Below, in pieces: positions 41,835-52,446 of a stretch of 64,000 bases of DNA. A program made the translations under genes and the position numbers. Source of the stretch: Streptomyces drozdowiczii (lineage in GTDB: Bacteria > Actinomycetota > Actinomycetes > Streptomycetales > Streptomycetaceae); assembly GCF_026167665.1 (NCBI RefSeq), contig NZ_CP098740.1, positions 4,092,001 through 4,156,000 of the forward strand. The letters run 5' to 3'. How positions within the stretch are numbered: the stretch's first letter is position 1; each line of letters opens with the position of its first letter. The notes below the pieces were generated by a model. It worked only from the letters and a program-made list of their open reading frames with translations, was not told where the DNA came from and made no database searches.

Positions 41835-43727
41835 ATGACCCAGCCGCCCGGACAGCAACCGCCGCAGGGAGGCTTCGGCGCTCCGCAGGAGCCGCCGCAC
41901 GGGGTACCGCAGCCGCCCCAGGCCCCGCCGCAGACTCCGCCGCCGCCCCCCGCACCGCCCCAGGCCCCCGCCGCGCCGCCCACCCCGCCGCCCACGCAGC
42001 CGGGCTACGGCTACCCGCAGCAGCCCGGCCCGTACGACAAGCCGCAGCAGCCGGGCCCGTACGGCCAGCCCCAGCAGCCCGGCCCCTACGGCCAGCCGCA
42101 GCCCGGCCCGTACAACCAGCAGCCCGGTCCCTACGGGCAGCAGCCGGGGCCGTACGGCCAGCAGCCGGGCCCCTACGGCCAGCAGCCGCAGCCCGGTTAC
42201 GGCTTCCCGCCGCAGCAGCACCCCGGCGGGCCCGTGCCGCCCGGGCCGAACGGACCCGGCGGCGGCAACCCGTTCAAGCGCAAGCCGGCCCTGATCATCG
42301 GGGCGGCGGTCGTCGCGCTCCTGGTCATCGGCGGCGGCGTGTACTTCGCGACGAGCGGCGGCGACGGGGACGACGACAAGCCGGTCGCCAAGAAGAGCGA
42401 ACAGGTGAAGAAGCCGACCGGCTCGCCCACCGTCGACCAGGGCGACGGCAACGGCACCGGCCGGGAGGAGAGCGACGACCTCAACAGCGGCCGCAAGGAC
42501 GGCGAGGCCAAGGTCCTCTGGCTGCAGAAGAACGATGTCGACCTCCCGCGCAACGGCGCGGACGTCTACGGCCCCTGGATCGTCGGCGACACCATCGTCA
42601 AGGGCATGTACCGCACGGTCTCCGGCTACTCGGTCGCCGACGGCAAGCAGGCGTGGACCCTGAAGCTGCCGGCCGACATCTGCTCCGCGCCCGAGCAGAC
42701 CACCACCGACGGCAAGATCGTCATCGCTATCAAGAACGGCACCACCGACAAGGCCGACTGCTCCGCGCTCCAGCAGATCGACCTCAACACGGGCAAGGCC
42801 GGATGGAAGAAGGAGGTCAAGAAGAGCGGCCTCTTCGACATGATGTCCGACCTCTCGATGGCCATCAGCGGCGACACCGTCACGGCCGGCCGCACCGGTG
42901 CGTCCAACGCCTTCCGGGTCAGCGACGGCAAGGAGGTCTTCGGCAAGCGGAGCGGCAACTGCCAGCCGTTCGCCTTCGCCGGCGGCGCCAAGCTCATCGC
43001 CGCGGTCAACTGCCGCACGGACGACGTCGAGAACCCGCAGCAGGAGATCGAGGAGCTCGACCCGAACACCGGCAAGGCGAAGTGGACCTACAAGCCCGCG
43101 CGCGGCTGGGAGGTCGACAAGGTCTACTCGGTGAGCCCGCTCATCGTCTCCCTCACCAAGGGCGACAGCAGCGAGGACAAGAAGTGGAGTGTCCTCGCGC
43201 TCCGCGAGAACGGAACGCTGCGCTCCCAGCTGTCCAGCGACAAGGGCGACAAGTTCTCCCCGGACTGCGGCGGCGGCTTCACCATCTTCGGCCAGCAGCT
43301 CCAGGGCTGCACCGGCGTCGCGGCCGACGCCAACACCTTCTACATGTCCACCACGGACGACAACGGCGGCTCCGCCCGCACCAACAAGGTCGTCGCGTTC
43401 AACCTGAACACCGGCAAGACGAAGTGGAAGGCGAACGCGCCCGCCGAGGCGACCATGAAGCCGCTCGGCATGGAGGGCGGCAACGTCCTGCTCTACGTCG
43501 AGGGCGGCTACGGCAAGGGCGGCGGCATCGCCACCCTCTCCCCGGCCGGCGGCAGCCCGAAGATGATTCTCAAGCACCCGGACTCCACCTCGGAGATCGA
43601 GCGCTCCTTCTACAACCCGAAGATCCAGTACGTGGACGGGCGTTCGTTCATCGCGAGCGGGCGGGTCAGCGCGAGCAACGACAAGGAAGAGCTGGAGACG
43701 AAGACCCTGATGGCCTTCGGCAACTGA
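41835..43727 (+). CDS. PQQ-like beta-propeller membrane protein, paralogue 2
   Basis: The 630-aa protein has the same plan as its neighbour, with a longer Pro/Gly/Tyr/Gln tail made of about ten PGPYGQ-type units (residues 60-135), a membrane helix (LIIGAAVVALLVIGGGVYF), and a propeller with many segments shared with paralogue 1, such as GLFDMMSDLSMAISGDTVT and NCVGVAADANTFYMST-like blades. The tandem order shows local duplication. ATG 41835 is used, following AAGGGGG; GTG 41829 is possible. Confidence 0.87.
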   Translation: MTQPPGQQPPQGGFGAPQEPPHGVPQPPQAPPQTPPPPPAPPQAPAAPPTPPPTQPGYGYPQQPGPYDKPQQPGPYGQPQQPGPYGQPQPGPYNQQPGPYGQQPGPYGQQPGPYGQQPQPGYGFPPQQHPGGPVPPGPNGPGGGNPFKRKPALIIGAAVVALLVIGGGVYFATSGGDGDDDKPVAKKSEQVKKPTGSPTVDQGDGNGTGREESDDLNSGRKDGEAKVLWLQKNDVDLPRNGADVYGPWIVGDTIVKGMYRTVSGYSVADGKQAWTLKLPADICSAPEQTTTDGKIVIAIKNGTTDKADCSALQQIDLNTGKAGWKKEVKKSGLFDMMSDLSMAISGDTVTAGRTGASNAFRVSDGKEVFGKRSGNCQPFAFAGGAKLIAAVNCRTDDVENPQQEIEELDPNTGKAKWTYKPARGWEVDKVYSVSPLIVSLTKGDSSEDKKWSVLALRENGTLRSQLSSDKGDKFSPDCGGGFTIFGQQLQGCTGVAADANTFYMSTTDDNGGSARTNKVVAFNLNTGKTKWKANAPAEATMKPLGMEGGNVLLYVEGGYGKGGGIATLSPAGGSPKMILKHPDSTSEIERSFYNPKIQYVDGRSFIASGRVSASNDKEELETKTLMAFGN

Positions 43728-43782
43728 GGCTCCCCCCACCCGGACGAACCCGACCGCCCCCTTCCCCGAGGTACGCAACGCC

Positions 43783-45620
43783 ATGACCCAGCCGCCCCAG
43801 CAGCCGCCCAACGACCCGCCCCAGGGCGGCTTCGGCGCGCCGCAGGACCCGCCGCCCGGCGGGTTCGGCGCCCCGCAGGACCCGCCCTCCGGCGGTTTCG
43901 GCGCGCCGACCCCGCCGCCGCCCCCCGGCCCGCCCCAGCAGCAGCCCGGCTACGGCTTCCCGCAGGGCCAGCCGCCCCAGCCGCCCACCCAGCCGGGCTA
44001 CGGCTTCCCGCAGCAGGGCCAGCCGCCCCAGCCGCCCACCCAGCCCGGCTACGGCTTCCCGCAGCAGGGCCAGCAGCAGCCGTACGGCTACCCGACCGCC
44101 CCGATGCAGCCGGCCTACCCGACGCCGCCGCAGGGCGGGGCGGGGGCGGGAAGAAGTTCTCCACCCAGGCCCAGATCATCGTCGCGGCCGTGGTCGCGGT
44201 CGCCCTGATCGTCGGCGGCGGCATCTGGTACGCCTCCAGCGGCGGGGACGGCAAGAAGGACGAGGCGGGCTCCTCCGCCGGTACCTCGGGCGAGAACAAG
44301 GGCGGCAAGGGCGACGACGGCGGGAAGGGCGGTGGCACCGGCGGCAAGGAGAAGGCCCCGGCGAACGTCGACTCGACCGTCGGCTTCCAGCTCCCGCAGC
44401 CCAAGGTCACCGACGTCACCACCGTCGACGGCTCCTGGGTCACCGACAAGGTGTATGTGAAGTCGGGCATCAACGAGGTCGTCGGCTACGACCTGGACAA
44501 GGGCACCAAGGTCTGGTCGATCCCGCTGGACGGCCAGGTGTGCGGCGCGTCGCGGCACATGACCAAGGACTTCAAGACCGCCGTCCTCTTCGAGGAGGGC
44601 AAGCGCACGAAGGCCGAGAAGTACCAGCAGTGCACCAAGGTCGGCGCCCTCGACCTGGCCACCGGCAAGCTGCTCTGGAGCAAGTCGGTCGTCGCCTCCA
44701 ACGGCGGTGACGAACCCATCCGCTTCGACGAGGTCACCCTCAGCGGCACCACGGTCGCCGCCGGCGGCACCCGGGGCGGCGCCGCCTTCAAGCTGGCGGA
44801 CGGCGCCGAGCTGTGGAAGCCGAAGGTCAGCGCCGACGGCTGCTACGACGCCGGATACGGCGGCGGCGAGGCCCTGGCCGTCGTCCGCAAGTGCGGTACG
44901 TACGACGACCCGCAGCTCACCATCCAGGCGCTCAACCCGACGACGGGCGCCCCGCTCTCCTCGTTCAAGATGCCGGACGGCGTCGAGTACGCGAGCATCG
45001 TCTCCACCAAGCCGCTCGTCGTCGCGGCCGACGTCGGCGAAACCGCCGGCGACGGCAGCAGCATCTCGGACTTCTTCTCGATCGACGAGACCACCGGCAA
45101 GTTGAAGATCCGCATCTCCGCCGACGCCGAGAGGTACGCGGCCAGGTGCGGTTCCACCGAGGTCGAGCAGTGCCAGCACCTCGCCGTCGGCAACAACCGC
45201 CTGTACCTGCCGACCGAGGAGCACGAGGGCAGCGGCGAGAGCTTCAGCCGGACCAACGAGATCGTCTCCTTCGACCTCACCACCGGCAAGCAGACCGGCG
45301 ACCGGGCCGACGCGGGCGAGAAGTTCACGATGTTCCCGCTGCGCATGGACGGCGGCAACATCATCGCGTACCGGGAACCCCCGTACGACAAGGGCGGTGA
45401 GGTCGTCTCCATCGACGGCAGCACCTTCAAGCAGACGGTCCTGATGCGCAATCCGTCCGACGAGGCCGTCCGGGACGCGGAGACCAGCTTCTCCGCGGAC
45501 TACGCGGAGTTCCGGTACGAGCAGGGGCGCTTCTTCATCTCCGAGACGATGATCAGCGCACCGCGCAAGAGCTCGCTGGACGAGAAGGAGTACCTGGTGG
45601 TGTCCTTCCGCACCAGCTGA
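43783..45620 (+). CDS. PQQ-like beta-propeller membrane protein, paralogue 3, apparent frameshift
   Basis: The tail (PPQGGFGAPQDPPPGGF repeats, then PTQPGYGFPQQGQPPQ units) reads from ATG 43783 in one frame. The membrane helix (IIVAAVVAVALIVGGGIWY) and propeller read in another. One base added within the G-rich 44133-44150 joins them into 612 aa. The propeller is more diverged than in paralogues 1 and 2. The gene is followed by a 34-bp perfect palindrome. The break lies in a stretch of GGGG and GGGGG runs, so sequencing error is the best explanation. Confidence 0.85.
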
Positions 45621-45632
45621 GCGCGCATCACA

Positions 45633-45666
45633 TGTGGGGGTGGAACCGGCCGGTTCCACCCCCACA
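45633..45666. terminator. 34-bp perfect palindrome (terminator)
   Basis: A perfect 17-bp-arm inverted repeat with no spacer (45633-45649 with 45650-45666) lies 12 bp after the third propeller gene. In RNA it would fold into a long hairpin with a tiny loop. It stands between that gene and the response regulator and likely ends transcription. Confidence 0.85.
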
Positions 45667-45742
45667 CGCGTATCCGGCCGTGTAACTTGCAGGCCCTGGA
45701 GGGCCGGGGGGCCCGTGCCGGTGCGACGGGGGGAACGGTGCG

Positions 45743-46435
45743 ATGGGTGTCCGGCTGATGGTGGTGGACGACCACCGACTGCTCGCCGAGGCGCTGGCCT
45801 CGGCGCTGAAACTGCGCGGCCACCGGGTGCTGGCCGCCGCCGCGCCCACCACCGGGGCGGCGGACCTCGTCGTCGGACGGGCCCCGGAGGTCTGCCTGTT
45901 CGGCACCGCGTCGCCCGCCGTGCCCGGCACCTTCGACCCGGTCGTCCGCATCCGGCGCGAGCGCCCGCAGACCGCGGTCGTCGTCCTCGGCCCGGTCCCC
46001 AGCCCGCGCGGGATCGCCGCAGCCTTCGCGGCCGGGGCCGCCGGGTACGTCCGGCACGACGAGCGGATCGAGGGCGTGGAGCGCGCCATCGCCAAGGCCA
46101 GGGCCGGGGAGGCGGCCATCGCGCCCCAGCTCCTCCAGGGCGCCTTCGCCGAACTGCTCGACCCGGTGGCCCAGCCGGACGACGAGGGCCGCAGGCTGCT
46201 GCGGCTGCTCACCCCGCGCGAGGTCGAGGTGCTGGTCCGGGTCGCGGAGGGCGAGGACACCCGGCTGATCGCGGCCGGGATGCGGATCGCGCCGAGCACC
46301 GCGCGGACGCACGTCCAGCGCGTCCTGATGAAGCTCGGGGTCGGCTCCCGTCTGGAGGCCGCCGCGCTGGCCGCCCGGACCGGGCTGCTGGACCGGGCGG
46401 CGGTGACACGCCAGGGGCCGGACCCCGTCGGCTGA
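45743..46435 (+). CDS. LuxR-type regulator with degenerate receiver domain
   Basis: The 230-aa protein has an N-terminal receiver-like fold (VRLMVVDDHRLLAEALASAL) and a C-terminal LuxR HTH (LLTPREVEVLVRVAEGEDTR, then IAPSTARTHVQRVLMKLG). The DD acidic pair is kept, but the phosphorylated Asp is absent (the strand reads PEVCLFGTAS) and the conserved Lys is replaced (GYVRHDE). It is thus a pseudo-receiver that cannot be switched by a usual histidine kinase. It is paralogous to the regulator at 52447. No histidine kinase is nearby. Confidence 0.9.
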   Translation: MGVRLMVVDDHRLLAEALASALKLRGHRVLAAAAPTTGAADLVVGRAPEVCLFGTASPAVPGTFDPVVRIRRERPQTAVVVLGPVPSPRGIAAAFAAGAAGYVRHDERIEGVERAIAKARAGEAAIAPQLLQGAFAELLDPVAQPDDEGRRLLRLLTPREVEVLVRVAEGEDTRLIAAGMRIAPSTARTHVQRVLMKLGVGSRLEAAALAARTGLLDRAAVTRQGPDPVG

Positions 46436-46466
46436 CGGTGTCCGGCCCTTTCGGCGTAACGGGGTA

Positions 46467-46757
46467 CTAGCTGCCCGGGGTGTCCTCCGGGGCGTGCTCC
46501 GGGGCCTGGGCCGGGCGCAGCTTCATCCAGACCAGGAAGAACAGGCCGAGCACCAGCATGGCGATGCCGGTCCAGAGGTTGATGTGGACGCCCTGGGCCT
46601 TCTTCAGGTCCTCGTCGGACGGGCTGATCCCGGCGATCGTCACGATGATCCCGTAGACCACGAAGAGGCCGCCGATGATCCGCCGGATGTCGAAGAGGCG
46701 GGCCGCCGTGGCGGACTTCTGCTCCAGGTCGGAGACTTCCTTGTGCAGGTCGGACAT
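46467..46757 (-). CDS. Small two-TM membrane protein next to SSS symporter
   Basis: The 96-aa protein has two hydrophobic helices (GLFVVYGIIVTIAGI and WTGIAMLVLGLFFLVWM) and a charged N-terminal helix (HKEVSDLEQKSATAARLFD). It follows the symporter by 15 bp on the same strand, so the pair is an operon. Small accessory proteins of this kind accompany SSS symporters in actinomycetes, from memory; function is unproven. Confidence 0.8.
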   Translation of the reverse strand: MSDLHKEVSDLEQKSATAARLFDIRRIIGGLFVVYGIIVTIAGISPSDEDLKKAQGVHINLWTGIAMLVLGLFFLVWMKLRPAQAPEHAPEDTPGS

Positions 46758-46772
46758 GGTGGGTTGCTCCGA

Positions 46773-48443
46773 TCAGAACGAGTAGGGGACGTAGCACAGG
46801 GCGGCGAGCACGATGGCCCCCCATCCCAGCAGCGCGGGCCTGCGGTACCAGGCGCTGTCGCCCTCCTCGGGCACCTCGGGGGCGCCCGGGGACTCGGTTC
46901 CGTAGACGAGGCCGGCGAGTTCGGCCTCGGGCTTGGGAGCGGTGAAGAGCGTGACCGCGATCATGACGACCGCACCGGCGACGAAACCGACGATGGCGGA
47001 GACGAAGTTGGCGCCCTGGTCGCTCGGGATGTCGATGACGCCCTGCTTGTAGATGACGAAGTAGTTGACCATCGCGGCCGTGGTGCCCGCGAGCAGGCCC
47101 CAGACACCGGACTTCATCGAGGCGCGCTTCCAGAACATGCCGATGATGAACACGACGAAGAGCGGCACGTTGAAGAACGAGAAGAGCGTCTGGAGGTAGC
47201 TCATGATGTTCGAGAAGCTGGCGGCGATGAACGCGGTGCCGATGGAGGCCAGCACACCGAGCGCCGTGATCAGCCGGCCGAAGCGCAGGTAGTACGCGTC
47301 CGACTCGTCCTTCTTCACGTACCGCGCCCAGATGTCCGTGGTGAACACGGTGTTGAACGAGGAGACGTTGGCGGCCATGCCCGCCATGAACGCGGCCAGC
47401 AGACCGGTCACCGCGATGCCGAGCACACCGTTGGGCAGCAGCTCGCGCATCAGCAGCGGGATCGCGTCGTTGTACGTGGTGCCGGAGCCGGCGGCGCCGA
47501 TGTTCGGCACGACCACGGCGGCGACCAGGCCCGGGATCATCACGGCGAAGACGATGAACATCTTCGGGAAGGCGGCGATCAGCGGGGTGCGCTGGGCGGC
47601 CGAGAGGTTCTTCGCGGACAGGGCGCGCTGCACCTCGGCGAAGTTCGTCGTCCAGTAGCCGAAGGAGAGCACGAAGCCGAGGCCGAGGACGATCGTCAGC
47701 CAGTTGGCGCCGAGCGGGTTGGCGTCACCGATGCCCGTGCCGCCCCAGGCCGACATGAAGTTGGAGCCGTGCTTCGACGTCAGGGAATCGCTCAGCCCGT
47801 CCCAGCCGCCGACGCGCTTGAGCCCCAGCAGGGTCAGCGGGATCAGCGCGGCGAGGATGACGAAGAACTGGAGCACCTCGTTGTAGATCGCGGAGGAGAG
47901 CCCGCCGATCGTGATGTAGACCAGCACGAAGAGGCCCGCGACGACGATCGCGACCCACTGCGGCCAGCCGAGGAGCGCCTCCACGACGATCGACAGGGCG
48001 TAGAGGTTGACGCCCGCGATCAGGATCGCCGAGAAGGCGAAGAGTATGGAACTCAGCAGGTGCGCGGACTTGTCGAAGCGCTGGAGCAGGAACTCCGGCA
48101 CCGAGCGCACCTTCGAGCGGTAGTAGAACGGCATCATCACGAGGCCGAGGAAGACCATCGCGGGGATGGCGCCGATCCAGTACCAGTGCACCACCGCGAC
48201 GCCGTACTGCGCGCCCGTCGCCGCCATGCCCAGGATCTCGGTGGCGCCGAGGTTCGCCGCCACGAAGGCCAGACCGGTCACCCATGCAGGCAGGGACCGT
48301 CCGGACAGGAAGAAGTCGAGGCTGGTCTTGACACTCGCCCGGGCGGCGAAGCCGATGCCGAGCACCACGACGAAGTAGATCGCCAGGATCGTGTAGTCGA
48401 GCCCGTTCGTGGGGAGCCGGAGCTCTGCTGCCAGATTTTGCAT
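46773..48443 (-). CDS. Sodium:solute symporter (SSS family), probable galactose/sugar uptake
   Basis: The 556-aa membrane protein has about 14 helices with the SSS core: GIGFAARASVKTSLDFFLSG at TM1, then AANLGATEILGM and the signature-like GLLAAFMAGMAANVSSFNTVFT. It resembles SglT/galactose-type transporters. Its divergence from the gal operon with a shared 236-bp promoter region supports galactose uptake. The substrate remains inference. ATG 48443 is used. Confidence 0.9.
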   Translation of the reverse strand: MQNLAAELRLPTNGLDYTILAIYFVVVLGIGFAARASVKTSLDFFLSGRSLPAWVTGLAFVAANLGATEILGMAATGAQYGVAVVHWYWIGAIPAMVFLGLVMMPFYYRSKVRSVPEFLLQRFDKSAHLLSSILFAFSAILIAGVNLYALSIVVEALLGWPQWVAIVVAGLFVLVYITIGGLSSAIYNEVLQFFVILAALIPLTLLGLKRVGGWDGLSDSLTSKHGSNFMSAWGGTGIGDANPLGANWLTIVLGLGFVLSFGYWTTNFAEVQRALSAKNLSAAQRTPLIAAFPKMFIVFAVMIPGLVAAVVVPNIGAAGSGTTYNDAIPLLMRELLPNGVLGIAVTGLLAAFMAGMAANVSSFNTVFTTDIWARYVKKDESDAYYLRFGRLITALGVLASIGTAFIAASFSNIMSYLQTLFSFFNVPLFVVFIIGMFWKRASMKSGVWGLLAGTTAAMVNYFVIYKQGVIDIPSDQGANFVSAIVGFVAGAVVMIAVTLFTAPKPEAELAGLVYGTESPGAPEVPEEGDSAWYRRPALLGWGAIVLAALCYVPYSF

Positions 48444-48679
48444 GTGGGGGTCTCGCTTCGTTGCGCGAACTGAACTCGAAGGAAACTACGCTCTTGTGTT
48501 CGGAAAGTGAACAGTTCCGAAGAGGTTCTTTGTTTGTTTGTGATCGTATTGCCTAAATCACAGCCTTCAGGCGGCCGTGATCCTCCTCGCACCGCCCGTA
48601 TGCCCCCGCCGTCGACTCATTGACGCATCTGTTGACTTGTGGTTCATTGTGTTGGCTTATGTTTGGTGGGAGGAGTCTG
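48444..48679. promoter_or_regulatory. Divergent promoter region between symporter and galT
   Basis: This 236-bp gap is AT-richer on the symporter side (about 48470-48550). On the gal side are two TTGAC boxes, at 48620 (TTGACG) and 48632 (TTGACT), the second with GCTTAT 17 nt downstream as a weak -10 element. GGGAGGAG at about 48668-48675 is the galT ribosome site. Galactose-responsive control is known for Streptomyces gal operons, but no operator is evident. Confidence 0.5.
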
Positions 48680-49723
48680 GTGAAGAAGACGGTTACGACG
48701 CTCGCCGACGGCCGGGAGCTGATCTACTACGACAGCCGCGACGACCTCGTGCGCGAGGCCGTCGACCCGCGCCCCCTCGACGCCGTCTCCACCTCGTCCG
48801 AGATCCGGCGCGACCCCCTGCTCGGCGACAGCGTGGCCATCGCCTCGCACCGCCAGGGCCGGACCTACCACCCGCCCGCCGACGAGTGCCCGCTGTGCCC
48901 CTCGCGCGAGGGCCGGCAGAGCGAGATTCCGGAGCCGGACTACGACGTCGCCGTCTTCGAGAACCGCTTCCCCTCGCTCGCCGGGGACTCCGGCCGCTGC
49001 GAGGTCGTCTGCTTCACCTCCGACCACGACGCCTCCTTCGCCGACCTCACCGAGGAGCAGGCGGGGCTCGTCCTGGAGGCGTGGACCGACCGCACCGCGG
49101 CCCTGGCCGAGCTTCCGCAGGTCAAGCAGGTGTTCTGCTTCGAGAACCGGGGCGCCGAGATCGGCGTCACGCTCGGCCACCCGCACGGCCAGATCTACGG
49201 CTACCCCTTCGTCACCCCGCGCACCGAGCTGATGCTCCGCTCGATGGCCGCCCACCACGCGAAGACCGGCCGCAACCTCTTCGACGACGTGGTCGCCCAC
49301 GAGGAGGAGGACGGCTCCCGGATCGTGCTCGCCGCCGAGCACTGGATCGCCTTCGTCCCCTACGCGGCCCACTGGCCGTACGAGGTCCACCTCCACCCGC
49401 GCCGCCGCGTCGCCGACCTGCGCGAGCTGGACGAGGAGGCGCGCACGGAGTTCCCACAGGTCTATCTGGAACTGTTGCGGCGATTCGACCGGATCTTCGG
49501 ACCCGGAGAGCCGCCGACCCCGTACATCTCCGCCTGGCACCAGGCGCCGTTCGGGATTCCCGGGCGTGAGGACTTCGGGCTCCACCTCGAGCTTTTCACC
49601 ATCCGACGGACCTCCGGCAAGCTGAAGTTCCTCGCGGGTTCCGAATCCGGCATGAGCGTGTTCATCAACGACGTGCCGCCGGAGACCGCGGCCCAGCGAC
49701 TGCGAGAGGTAGCGAGCCAGTGA
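48680..49723 (+). CDS. galT: Galactose-1-phosphate uridylyltransferase
   Basis: The 347-aa HIT-superfamily enzyme exchanges UMP between UDP-glucose and galactose-1-phosphate in the Leloir pathway. The zinc-site CPLCPS, the ENRFPS motif and the active-site [12 protein letters not shown] (HPHGQ) are present. The family's usual length is 340-360. GTG 48680 with GGGAGGAG upstream is selected over ATG 48659. Its stop overlaps the galE GTG. Confidence 0.95.
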   Translation: MKKTVTTLADGRELIYYDSRDDLVREAVDPRPLDAVSTSSEIRRDPLLGDSVAIASHRQGRTYHPPADECPLCPSREGRQSEIPEPDYDVAVFENRFPSLAGDSGRCEVVCFTSDHDASFADLTEEQAGLVLEAWTDRTAALAELPQVKQVFCFENRGAEIGVTLGHPHGQIYGYPFVTPRTELMLRSMAAHHAKTGRNLFDDVVAHEEEDGSRIVLAAEHWIAFVPYAAHWPYEVHLHPRRRVADLRELDEEARTEFPQVYLELLRRFDRIFGPGEPPTPYISAWHQAPFGIPGREDFGLHLELFTIRRTSGKLKFLAGSESGMSVFINDVPPETAAQRLREVASQ

Positions 49724-50700
49724 GCAAGACCCCGAAGAAGTACCTGGTCACCGGCGGCGCCGGTTACGTGGGCAGTGTCGTCGCCCAGCACCTGATCGAG
49801 GCCGGCCACACCGTCACGGTCCTGGACGACCTCTCCACCGGCTTCCGTGAGGGCGTCCCGGCCGGGGCCGACTTCATCGAGGGCCGCGTCCAGGACGCCG
49901 CGAAGTGGCTCGACTCCTCCTACGACGGGGTCCTCCACTTCGCCGCGTACTCCCAGGTCGGCGAGTCCGTCACCGACCCGGAGAAGTACTGGCTCAACAA
50001 CGTCGGCGGCTCCACCGCCCTGCTCGCCGCCATGCGCGACGCCGGGGTCCGCACCCTGGTCTTCTCCTCCACCGCGGCCACCTACGGCGAGCCGGTCTCC
50101 AGCCCCATCACGGAGGCCGACCCCACCGCCCCGACCAGCCCCTACGGCGCGACCAAGCTCGCCGTCGACCACATGATCACCGGGGAGGCCGCGGCCCACG
50201 GCCTGGCCGCCGTCTCGCTGCGCTACTTCAACGTGGCCGGGGCCTACGGCGACTGCGGTGAGCGGCACAGCCCCGAGTCCCACCTCATCCCGCTGGTGCT
50301 CCAGGTCGCCCTCGGGCAGCGCGAGTCGATCTCCGTCTACGGCGACGACTACCCGACCCCGGACGGCACCTGCGTCCGCGACTACATCCACGTCGCGGAC
50401 CTGGCCGAGGCGCACCTCCTCGCCCTCGGTGCCGCGACCCCGGGCGAGCACCTGATCTGCAACCTCGGCAACGGCAACGGCTTCTCGGTCCGCGAGGTCA
50501 TCGAGACGGTCCGCGAGGTCACCGGCCACCCCGTCCCCGAGACCGCGGCCCCGCGCCGCGCCGGCGACCCGGCCGTCCTCGTCGCCTCCGCCGCCACCGC
50601 CAGGGAGCGGCTCGGCTGGCAGCCGTCCCGCGCCGACCTGGCCGGAATCGTCTCCGACGCCTGGACGTTCGCCCGCCGAGAGGAGCCCACCGCACCATGA
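49720..50700 (+). CDS. galE: UDP-glucose 4-epimerase
   Basis: The 326-aa extended SDR has [18 protein letters not shown] for [13 protein letters not shown] with the catalytic Ser/Thr, and YGATK for the Tyr/Lys pair. It interconverts UDP-galactose and UDP-glucose. GTG 49720 overlaps the galT stop and its own stop overlaps galK (ATGA), so all three genes are coupled. Confidence 0.95.
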   Translation: MSKTPKKYLVTGGAGYVGSVVAQHLIEAGHTVTVLDDLSTGFREGVPAGADFIEGRVQDAAKWLDSSYDGVLHFAAYSQVGESVTDPEKYWLNNVGGSTALLAAMRDAGVRTLVFSSTAATYGEPVSSPITEADPTAPTSPYGATKLAVDHMITGEAAAHGLAAVSLRYFNVAGAYGDCGERHSPESHLIPLVLQVALGQRESISVYGDDYPTPDGTCVRDYIHVADLAEAHLLALGAATPGEHLICNLGNGNGFSVREVIETVREVTGHPVPETAAPRRAGDPAVLVASAATARERLGWQPSRADLAGIVSDAWTFARREEPTAP

Positions 50701-51865
50701 CCGAGGACCACGCAGAGCTGACCGCGTCCTTCACCGCGCTGTACGGAAGCGAGCCCGAGGGGATCTGGGCCGCGCCCGGCCGGGTCAACCTGATCGGCGA
50801 GTACACCGACTTCAACGACGGCTTCGTGATGCCGCTCGCCCTCCCGCACACCGCCCGCGCCGCGGTCTCCCGCCGCACCGACGGCGAACTGCGGCTGCAC
50901 TCCACCGACGTGCCCGGCGGCGTCGTCCGGCTCCGCGTGGACGGGCTGACCCCGCACGAGGGCCACGGCTGGGCCGCCTACCCGGCCGGCGTGGTCTGGG
51001 CGCTGCGCGAGGCGGGCCACGAGATCACCGGCGCCGACATCCAGCTGACCTCCACCGTCCCCACGGGCGCCGGGCTCTCCTCGTCCGCCGCACTCGAAGT
51101 GGTCACCGCCCTCGCCCTCAACGACCTCTTCGGCCTCGGGCTCGACGCGGCGGAGCTCGCGGTCCTCGCCCAGCGCGCGGAGAACGCGTTCGTCGGCGTC
51201 CCCTGCGGGGTCATGGACCAGATGGCGTCCGCCTGCTGCACCGAGGGCCACGCCCTGCACCTGGACACCCGGGACCTCGGCCGCCGCCAGGTGCCCTTCG
51301 ACCTGGCCGCGCACGGGCTGCGGCTCCTGGTGGTCGACACCCGCGTCAAGCACGCGCTGGGCGACGGGGCGTACGCGGAGCGCCGGGCCGGCTGCGAGGA
51401 GGGCGCCCGCCTGCTCGGCATACCCACCCTGCGCGACCTGCCCTACGAGGAGCTGGGCGCCGCCCTGGACCGGCTCGCGGAGTCGGGCGCGGACGAGTCC
51501 GTCGTGCGGTACGTGCGCCATGTGGTCGGCGACAACCAGCGCGTCGAGCAGGTCATCGCCCTGCTCGACGCGGGCGACGTGCGCGCGGCCGGCCCGGTCC
51601 TCACGGCGGGCCACGTCTCGCTCCGCGACGACCTGCGGGTCTCCTGCGTGGAGCTGGACCTCGTGGTCGAGGCGGCCAACGCGGCCGGGGCGCTCGGGGC
51701 GCGGATGACCGGGGCGGCTTCGGCGGCTCGGCGATCGTGCTGGTCGAGGAGGAGCGGGCGGACGCGGTCACCAAGTCCGTCCTGGAGGCGTTCACCGCGG
51801 CCGGCTACGGCACCCCGGGCGTCTTCCCGGCGGTGCCGTCGGCGGGGGCGCGCCGGCTGGTCTGA
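50697..51865 (+). CDS. galK: Galactokinase, apparent frameshift near the 3' end
   Basis: GHMP kinase of 389 aa after one added G in the run at 51711-51714. The galactokinase signature [19 protein letters not shown] is at residue 30. The [16 protein letters not shown] motif follows. The third motif [14 protein letters not shown] appears only after the correction and gives a natural end at RRLV. It phosphorylates galactose at O1, the first Leloir step. The reading as given would lose motif 3 and be inactive; the rest of the operon is intact. Confidence 0.92.
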
Positions 51866-51871
51866 CGGGGG

Positions 51872-52315
51872 TCAGCGCAGTTCCTTGGTGAGGGTGAACT
51901 CCGTGACGCCCGGCGGGAAGTCCTCGACCTGTCCGCGCACCTCGTACCCCTGCTTCCGGTAGAAGCCGGGGGCCTGGAAGTCCCAGGTCTCCACCCGGGA
52001 GCGGAGGCAGGCCCGGTCCTCCCGGGCCACCCGTTCCGCCTCGGCGAGCAGCCGCGCGCCGAGGCCGGAACCCCGGTGCGCGGTATCGACCCACAGCAGC
52101 TCCAGATGGAGCCAGCTCGCCCAGGTCCGGGCCGCGAGACCGCCCGCGAGGCGCCCCTCCGCGTCCAGCGCCCAGACGTGCAGCGGCGCCTCCTGCGCGT
52201 CCGGCATGCCGCGCAGGGCGCTCATGTGCGGTGAGCGCGCGGTGTTGTCGTCCCGCAGCAGCCGGTGCAGCTGGGCACGCCGTTCCTTGTCCACTTCTGT
52301 CTCAAGATGGAACAT
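51872..52315 (-). CDS. GNAT-family acetyltransferase
   Basis: The 147-aa protein has the GNAT fold with WVDTAHRGSGLGARLLAEAE (the acetyl-CoA-binding R/Q-x-x-G-x-G/A motif) and a C-terminal FYRKQGYEVRG segment. Substrate unknown. ATG 52315 is used. It converges on galK, with 6 bp between stops, and is divergent from the LuxR regulator. Confidence 0.88.
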   Translation of the reverse strand: MFHLETEVDKERRAQLHRLLRDDNTARSPHMSALRGMPDAQEAPLHVWALDAEGRLAGGLAARTWASWLHLELLWVDTAHRGSGLGARLLAEAERVAREDRACLRSRVETWDFQAPGFYRKQGYEVRGQVEDFPPGVTEFTLTKELR

Positions 52316-52446
52316 GCGCCCCACCCTAGGGCGCACCCCTGGACAACTTCCGCCAATTACCTTCTCCCCGGGGCCCCCGCCCGTACGCTGAGCGCGGCGG
52401 GGGGCCTGCTTCGGGTGCTCCCGTCACACACAGCATGGGGGTGCCT

